From: Ilyomonas sp964658445
Lineage (GTDB): Bacteria; Bacteroidota; Bacteroidia; Chitinophagales; Chitinophagaceae
DNA: 13,054 nt
Direction: 5' to 3'
NCBI GenBank assembly: GCA_964658445.1
Contig: CAZZZH010000116.1
Coordinates: forward strand, 1-13,054
Shown in pieces: positions 1 to 5,800 of this stretch (positions are counted from its first letter, which is position 1; every line of letters starts with the position of its first letter). The translations under genes and the position numbers were made by a program. Below the pieces are notes generated by a model that worked only from the letters and a program-made list of their open reading frames with translations, was not told the DNA's origin and ran no database searches.

Positions 1-342
1 TACCGAGGAGTTTAATTTTGAAAGTCCAAGGCTAGTCCCAAAACAAGCATCCACCCCCGGCAAGTCATCTACCCGGTATAGACCTATATGTGTCTCGATT
101 TTTTTCCAGAAATTTTTTTGATCGTTTTTCAGTTGAAAGTTTCCCGTTTTTTTACCGTAGATAAGAAAATAATGGCTAAGTAGGCGGCAGCAAGTCCTGG
201 TGTTTTGTTCAGCAAGGCACTTAGGCATTTCGACCGGGGCGATACAAAGAATATCCGTTGGGCTCAATTTAAAAAGGTACGGGCTGTAGGGCGGGCATGG
301 GGGACGGATGCGATCGGTTAAGGAGCAAATACAATGAGGCAA
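1..342 (-). CDS. possible partial ORF running off the left edge
   Basis: One - strand frame is open from just after a TAG at 364-366 to the window edge, about 121 codons, while the other two - strand frames contain many stops. Possible starts are a TTG at 340-342 or an ATG at 226-228. The downstream end is outside the window. The predicted text reads like protein over its last 75 residues: a hydrophobic and aromatic stretch SHYFLIYGKKTGNF, a charged segment with a Trp (FWKKIETHIGLYRV), then DDLPGVDACFG. I do not recognise a family. Against it, cysteine is unusually frequent (8 in about 121 residues), only a TTG or a late ATG is available, and a + strand frame is also open at 2-121. It may be a hypothetical gene, the end of a decayed one, or chance. 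Confidence 0.25.
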   Translation of the reverse strand, partial: MPHCICSLTDRIRPPCPPYSPYLFKLSPTDILCIAPVEMPKCLAEQNTRTCCRLLSHYFLIYGKKTGNFQLKNDQKNFWKKIETHIGLYRVDDLPGVDACFGTSLGLSKLNSSV

Positions 343-861
343 ATCTTTTAAGAAAAGCGCAACCTAATCAAGTCACAAACTTATGGGCAAACTATATTTT
401 TCTACTTGTGTTTTGAAGTTATAAGTAAGGACATGCGGGCAATTAAGAAAAGGAAACTGGAAAATGAAGCAAGCTTGACAACATCCATTGATTCTTCTAG
501 CTGTGATGTGTTGTGACAAGTTGGATTTTAATGGCTAGATGAAGACATCTTTTCGTTGGAATAATGCTTTTTTTTGATGAAAACGATAGCTTTTGGGGTG
601 AATTATTATTGTAAAATTTGAAAATATTCTTGACGCCGAAAAGAATATTTTATTCTGAAACTCAATTGCGGCTTGGGTTTCAACAAATCCTAATGTTGCT
701 AAAAAGAAGATTACTAAAGCTAGAGCACATTTTTTAATATCCGAGATAGGGGTATATTTTACGTCCCGGAAAATGTTATGAAAAAATGATAGAAATGCTG
801 CGCTGAACGGTTGAGCAAACATCGGAGAGCCCTGAGGCAACTATTAGAATTTAGATTTTTC
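343..861. other. gene-poor stretch, nothing recognised
   Basis: I see no supported gene, RNA or repeat here. A - strand frame of 101 codons (535-840) starts only with TTG. It encodes one hydrophobic segment (CALALVIFFLATLGFV) and resembles no family I know. I consider it more likely a chance frame than a gene. Confidence 0.4.
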
Positions 862-880
862 ACCACCCATGGTGGTTTTT
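862..880 (+). terminator. terminator-like hairpin upstream of the HTH gene
   Basis: ACCACC (862-867), a CAT loop and GGTGGT (871-876) form a perfect 6-bp stem that runs into five T bases (876-880). This is the form of a short intrinsic terminator on the + strand. It ends 63 bases before the start codon of the helix-turn-helix gene, so it could end an upstream transcript or act as a leader hairpin. The short stem and 3-base loop make it modest. Confidence 0.35.
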
Positions 881-943
881 GTCTTCCCGAAGCTAAAAAG
901 CATTTCGTTTTTATATTGTTTTGCTCTCACAAACAAAATAAGT

Positions 944-1222
944 ATGGAATCCAATAACGATATATATGTGTTAAACAAAAGAGATTTGGAAGTTTTATTA
1001 GAGGAGAAATTCGAAAAACTTGCCCGTTTATTTACGACTTGTACAGCCAACAACCATGCAGAAACAAATGATGAATTACTCACAAGAAAAGAAGCAGTAA
1101 GAATATTAAAAATTTCTTACCCTACACTTCATAGCTGGACGAATAAGAAAGTGATTAAGTCGGTGAAAATCCAAGGTCGGGTATATTATTTAAAACACGA
1201 TTTGCAACGATTCAAAGCCTGA
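944..1222 (+). CDS. small excisionase/MerR-like helix-turn-helix protein
   Basis: This 92-aa protein is likely a small DNA-binding protein of the excisionase-like HTH_17 type, common beside mobile elements and in Bacteroidota accessory regions. Residues 1-35 are charged and helical (LEVLLEEKFEKLARLF), possibly a short coiled coil or dimerisation helix. Residues 46-65 (LTRKEAVRILKISYPTLHSW) are the typical recognition helix-turn-helix, and residues 78-90 (GRVYYLKHDLQRF) are the wing, including the usual arginine and 'Y-x-x-x-D-L' ending. I chose the ATG at 944 because it opens directly into a normal N-terminus. An in-frame start at 869 would add 25 hydrophobic, unrelated residues and would overlap the hairpin at 862-876. 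The gene stands alone, without an integrase or other mobility gene in view. It may be a solitary regulator or the leftover of a mobile element. The fold is fairly certain; the role is not. Confidence 0.75.
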   Translation: MESNNDIYVLNKRDLEVLLEEKFEKLARLFTTCTANNHAETNDELLTRKEAVRILKISYPTLHSWTNKKVIKSVKIQGRVYYLKHDLQRFKA

Positions 1223-1327
1223 TTGCGGAGCCGGTAGACTTTCGAATGTGAAGGCTAAAGAAAAATCTTTCTGCTGTAAGTTTCGAATATTGGCTGTAAA
1301 AATAGAGCAACAAAAAATTCGAAAATC

Positions 1328-1348
1328 TTTATAAAAGGTGTTTATAAA
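1328..1348. repeat. 8-bp inverted repeat TTTATAAA
   Basis: Two copies of TTTATAAA, itself a palindrome, lie 5 bases apart (spacer AGGTG), about 105 bases after the HTH stop codon. It could be an operator for a dimeric regulator or a chance AT-rich palindrome. No nearby gene start makes the choice clear. Confidence 0.35.
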
Positions 1349-1747
1349 TGCCAGCGACTTTTGAGTACAGAATTACACTCGTTTTAATATGAACATGGCT
1401 CTTCCGTAGGACGAAGGTTAGAGTTACCCAACTTTAGTTGATTCGGGTAGAACTTAGCTCCGTAATATTGCTACAATTCGGTTGTCGGTAGTGCCGACGT
1501 CAGCTCTGTACCCGGTGTATGTATAGTATACCTCAATACGCAAAAAAAGTTTTGTCGGATTTTCCCGTGAAAAGGTTGCGATCCGCCAGGGCGTTAAACA
1601 AACTTCACCCTATCAGATGCGCGTAATGATCTAAGAAAAACCTTGCTGACTTGCCTTTTCCCATATTTCAAAATAACCCCTGTTCTAAAAAAGAATAAAG
1701 AAAAATGCCGCGAAATCTAATTATCCGGCTATGGCAAGCATATTAAG

Positions 1748-1799
1748 GTGTTTCAGAAAAAACATTGTTTTCGTGTTTCAGATGCTTCAGTTGTTTCAG
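1748..1799. repeat. cluster of short GTTTCAG direct repeats
   Basis: GTGTTTCAGA occurs at 1748-1757 and 1773-1782, and TGTTTCAG at 1792-1799, with a partial GCTTCAG at 1784-1790. The spacing is 25 then about 18 bases, so they are not helically regular. Possible protein-binding repeats or remains of a decayed low-complexity gene. Confidence 0.35.
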
Positions 1800-1866
1800 T
1801 AGATTATAAAATCAAACTACTGCTATTTGGCAATACCCGTTTACTTTTATAACCCTCATAAATGAC

Positions 1867-2095
1867 TTAACAACTTCGTTTCTTTATGAAGACAATAGCA
1901 TATCCTCCCCATAACCTTGACGCGTTTGTCAAAAGTGTAAAGCTTATCTTGCCTTCCTCGGTGGGTATGTACTGCAGCTTATCCGTATAGTCGGTTGGCG
2001 TTTGTCAAAGAACTTAATTACCGTTTTGTCAGGCGTATTGTCCTTTCTTATCCCATACTCAAAGTATACTCAGCGTTCAGCAAAGCACCACTTAG
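1867..2095 (-). pseudogene. candidate decayed gene fragment
   Basis: Three adjacent - strand frames, each closed by a stop, read as one coherent protein if two frameshifts are allowed. They run from LLNAEYTLSMG (ending in TAA near 2053), to RKDNTPDKTVIKFFDKR, to YTDKLQYIPTEEGKISFTLL followed by ASRLWGGYAIVFIKK and a stop at 1867-1869. The PTEEGKI string resembles the T/P-EEGRI stretch of Bacteroidota Rhs proteins (the intact Rhs gene here has STEEGRM), but the rest does not look like Rhs and the reading ends soon after. I cannot name the family. Being on the same strand as the operon, it may be a degraded gene once downstream of it, perhaps an older cassette. It could also be chance. Confidence 0.27.
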
Positions 2096-2206
2096 CTAAT
2101 AGACACCTTGTCGGGTAGCAACGGTGATAACAGCAATAATTATTACCAACACTTTTGGAACACGAGGTAAGAATAGGTTGCATTACATTGCTGCCTAGAC
2201 TGCAAA

Positions 2207-2242
2207 AGAAAGCGTGATGACATGGTAATCATCCAGCTTTCT
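2207..2242 (-). terminator. likely terminator of the four-gene operon (possibly bidirectional)
   Basis: AGAAAGC (2207-2213) pairs with GCTTTCT (2236-2242). Inside, after a 2x2 internal loop, GATGA (2216-2220) pairs with TCATC (2229-2233) around an 8-base loop. On the - strand the hairpin is followed by TTTT, and on the + strand by GTTTTGTC, so it could work in both directions. It lies about 100 bases downstream of the last gene of the - strand operon and is the best terminator candidate there. Confidence 0.5.
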
Positions 2243-2339
2243 GTTTTGTCTTTATAATTCAATTAATTGTCAACTCTTAGATATGTCTAAAATAATGAAC
2301 AACACTTTTGATACATCACCCAGAAATGCGACTTTGTTG

Positions 2340-2891
2340 TTACATACAGTTTCTAAGTGCAAGTTTTATTTTATCTAAGGATTTACATTTTAATATCTGG
2401 CTTATTGTTTTTTCTTTCAGTGTAATATTTTTCGATCTGTCATAATAATCCAATTTGATTTCTTTAAGCCGTATAGTTTTTAGCTCTTGCTCATGATTAA
2501 TTCCATAATCTAATAATTTTAAGATACTCTCTTCATTAATATCTGCACTACATGACTTAATTCTTATTCCAAGATTAGTATAGTCATTTGTTTTGCGCTC
2601 GTAAACATCATTATCGATTGAGTTTCCATAAATGTTATCATAGCCCAACTGATAATAAGCAGTGTCCTTAGATTGTTCTACATCAAGTAAAATATTTGGC
2701 AGTTTCACTCCAGAATAAAACTTTTGAATATAGCAATCACAAAGCTTTGCTATTTCATGCAACTGTTTACTTTTTAAACTGTCTTTGTTATCAAAAAAAA
2801 TAACTTTACCAACTGTAGTTATTATTGTCTGTGACAATAAATTTCGAGAGCTCCCTATCAGTAGTAAAAATACTATAATGACTTTCTGCAT
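2340..2891 (-). CDS. small exported protein, candidate immunity protein for the JAB-type Rhs tip
   Basis: The protein has 183 aa and no family I recognise. Residues 1-20 form a Sec signal peptide (lysine, then VIIVFLLLIG, cleavage probably after LLSQ). There is no lipobox cysteine, so a periplasmic location is likely. The mature part is lysine-rich, mostly helical in look, and has five cysteines (51, 53, 114, 169, 182), including a CDC pair, so disulfides are possible. It begins 6 bases after the stop codon of the Rhs gene, and any ribosome-binding signal would lie inside the Rhs 3' end. It is very AT-rich (14 of 60 G+C at 2401-2460), like the Rhs tip and unlike the Rhs body. Placement, tight coupling and matching composition are those of polymorphic-toxin immunity genes; that role is inference from context only. 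Alternatives are an unrelated exported protein or a second toxin partner. Confidence 0.8.
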   Translation of the reverse strand: MQKVIIVFLLLIGSSRNLLSQTIITTVGKVIFFDNKDSLKSKQLHEIAKLCDCYIQKFYSGVKLPNILLDVEQSKDTAYYQLGYDNIYGNSIDNDVYERKTNDYTNLGIRIKSCSADINEESILKLLDYGINHEQELKTIRLKEIKLDYYDRSKNITLKEKTISQILKCKSLDKIKLALRNCM

Positions 2892-2897
2892 AGAATA

Positions 2898-5800
2898 TTA
2901 TTTTGCAAAGCTCATTGGTAAAGTGGCTACAACTCCTGTGCTATTGTAGATATAAATTACTCCGGCTCTCATACCAAATTCATATCCAGTTGCTTTACCA
3001 ATATTATTTTGGTCTGGACGTGATGGACCTTGCATAAAGGAATAAGAAGAATATCCACTACCACTAAGCGTTGTCCCTCCATTTGAAGAAGCAGCTTTTG
3101 CATTATCTTCTGCTGGCGTTATTGGTACATCACCAATATATCCACTGGGATGGCTGTGATAATCAGTTTGACCGGCAGAGTTTACATCTACTTCCGCATA
3201 AGGGTCTGTCTGCGGATTAGCAACTTCACCACTTTTTGCAGTAACTGTTCCATCGGCTTTTTCGGTGCCACCGTATTCAGTATTATTTGCTGCACTTTCT
3301 CCACCTGTACCATCATCTTTAATATTTGAATACATCTTCTGTACTACATCTTTGTTTGCAATTTCAACAGTATTCTTTTTTACTACATCGCTTTCAAAGT
3401 TGTTAGCTTTAATTTCTTTTTCCGTTGCTTTAGCATCTTTATTGGATATAGTATTCACATCAGCAGTCTTAGAAGATTTTTTACCATCAATTGTAATAGT
3501 TGAATTTCGTTCACCAGATGTATAAACATCATTAGCTCCTTTAGTTGTTTTGATAACATAACTTTTATTCACGTTCGGATCTACTTTACGATTAATTTCT
3601 TTTCCAGCTTCGTTATAGAAAACAATATCTTCTGCACCCATTCCATCCGGGTCTATAAATCTAATTGGATTATCAAACCCAAAATTGTAAGGAGAATGAC
3701 GACGCATAAAATCGGCTTTGGGGTCAACAGTAAAAAATCTTCCAATCTGATTATCAAACATTCTTGCTCCATAGTCCAACCATTCAAGTCCACTGCCATC
3801 GCTAAACTCTTGTCTCTGTTCCTCTTTGCCGTTATATTTTATGTGATTATTTGGAGAACCGAAGTTGAGTGCTTTAGAAGAGATGCCGCTCATTGTAAGT
3901 CCGAACGGATAGTAATGCGTTTCTTCAGTTAAAGGTCCATGATTATGGATGACCTGTAAGTTATCGAAGTATACATCCACGTTGCTCTCATCACTGCAAT
4001 ACACATAAAGATAGCCGTTGTTGGTAATAGAAGCCGTCTGGTGATGGTCTTCGATTTGATCGTGATTCATTACCGGATCATATCCATTTCCGCTGGATAC
4101 CGGCTTGAACTGCTCGTCAAACAGTATCCAGCTAATGCCTGCCTTCGGCACATGGCTGTCCGGAGCAGGCGTATAAGTATTGCTGAGATAATTGTTTAGT
4201 GGAGTATACGTCGGCGAGGTAGCTGTACTTAAACTTCCACCTGTGATTCCTCCGTGCACGCCCGTTCCCTGAACCGCTGGACTGCCCAGCATCACTCCTA
4301 AGAAGCTTTGCAGTACATTCTTAATAGCATAGTTCGGACTATTATCAGCTACACCTCCGTCATGCCAGTAGCTCTTTCCCCAGATGTCTACATTATCGCC
4401 TGCCATCACCCGCAGCGTAATGCCCAGTCCGGCCTTTGCGCTGGTGGCATCTGCACCATTCAGCCGGTACATTTTCTGGCTATTCGCCAGAACGGTAGAA
4501 GATGGATTGGGATTGACAGGCGGGTCCTGGTCGCTATTGGTTCCTCCATTCTTATTTTTGTAAGAACAATTGGTACACGTAGTCGTAAAGCCGGGTATAT
4601 CGGTTGCTGATTTAATAAACGAACTGCTGTTCTGGATGCTGTAATAGCCGGATTCTGTTGCTACTGCATTTGTTTCCAGTGTAGCAGCCGGGTAGTAATC
4701 TTTCTTATACTCATCCGTCAGCACCATCCTTACATTGCCTAAATGATCTTTGAGGAAGTAATCGTAGGCATACTGCGAAGTGGCATCACCGGTGAGGGAT
4801 GGCGCAGCCAGTATTCTCATTCTGCCTTCCTCTGTGCTGACGAACTGCAAGGCATTCGTTCCTGTCACCGGCGCTGCGTTGTTCACTGTCGTTGTTACCT
4901 GCTCGTACTGTAAGATCCCATTATAAGTCGTTGTGGTTACCTTCTCCGTATTGTTGTTTAGCGTGGCGCTCGCTTTCTCATCCGTTATTTTTTGCTGCTT
5001 ATTGCCCGCAGCGTCATAAATATACGTGATCATGCCTTTGATATCAGCGGGGGCAGAAGAGTTCTCAACCGTTATGACGGAAGGCAGGTTCAGATAGTTG
5101 TAAGCAATGGAGCGGATGCTTTTGTTCTTATCTTTCACTAAGTTGCCATTCACATCATAGGCATAGTCATCATCGTTCAGGTTCTTATCCGTAAAATCAC
5201 CCAGCTTGTTATCCGTTGCCTGGTCGTCATGCACCGAAGATAGCTTGTTGGTGAGCTCATTCGCATTAGCAGTTGTGTAGTGATAAGTGAGCTGGTCAAT
5301 GGGGCTGCTCGCTGCACCATTGGTTCCAAAGATCAGCCCCTGCTGTATCATCTTATTGATGTTGCCGTTGGCATCGTAAGGCTCATCTGTTCCGGTGCCA
5401 TCGCCCATTGTGGTAGAGAAGTCGATGCTAAAGTTTGTATTACCGGGGTCGGTATTTGCCCAGCCCGAAGCATCAGTGCCGAACTGCTGCTTAAAGTCGC
5501 CAAAAAGCAGGCGGTTTACCGGGTCGTACCCATAGCCAAAGCTACGCTCGGCACCATCGCCGGCACTCTTCCACCGCATGCCTGCAATATTGCCGTTATA
5601 CTGGTTATGGTCGTAACCCCAGTCATAGCTCAGGTCTATAGACAGCCACTTATCCTGGGCAATATCAGTCTGTGCATTGGTCTCCGCACCGGTCGCATCG
5701 CCTGCATAATCCCAGTTGATGCCCTTCAGCCAGCCCCGGATAGTATAGCTGTACTGCTGCTTTTCAATAGGATCAGTGGTGAGAGAACCGTCGGTGACAT

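Larger units (their letters stand above)
1223..2339. other. 1.1-kb region without an intact gene; decayed fragments and short repeats
   Basis: No frame reaches 65 codons. What can be seen: an AT-rich inverted repeat just after the HTH gene (1328-1348); a small GTCGG/CCGAC hairpin (1484-1498); short protein-like - strand fragments interrupted by stops or frameshifts (1533-1664 and 1867-2095); three GTTTCAG-type repeats (1748-1799); a 12-base direct repeat GCGTTTGTCAAA (1922-1933 and 1998-2009); and a strong terminator-like hairpin (2207-2242). The mixture suggests eroded genes rather than a regulatory region. I found no tRNA or CRISPR array. Confidence 0.5.

Noticed and set aside
535..840. 101-codon - strand frame with one hydrophobic segment
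   Set aside because: Its full length needs a TTG start and no family is recognisable. The PQGSP string at its start recalls the reverse-transcriptase motif, but the following residues do not fit and no catalytic YxDD follows.
844..1083. 79-codon - strand frame
   Set aside because: Antisense to the convincing helix-turn-helix gene and without protein-like features.
1223..2339. tRNA, CRISPR array or origin
   Set aside because: No cloverleaf arms, no regular repeat-spacer series and no DnaA-box cluster could be seen. The short repeats here are irregular and few.
2340..2891. OmpA-like domain in the small exported protein
   Set aside because: The start of the mature part (VIFFDNKDSLKSKQLHEIAKL) faintly recalls the first strand and helix of OmpA domains, but the peptidoglycan-binding motif with its Asp and Arg is missing.
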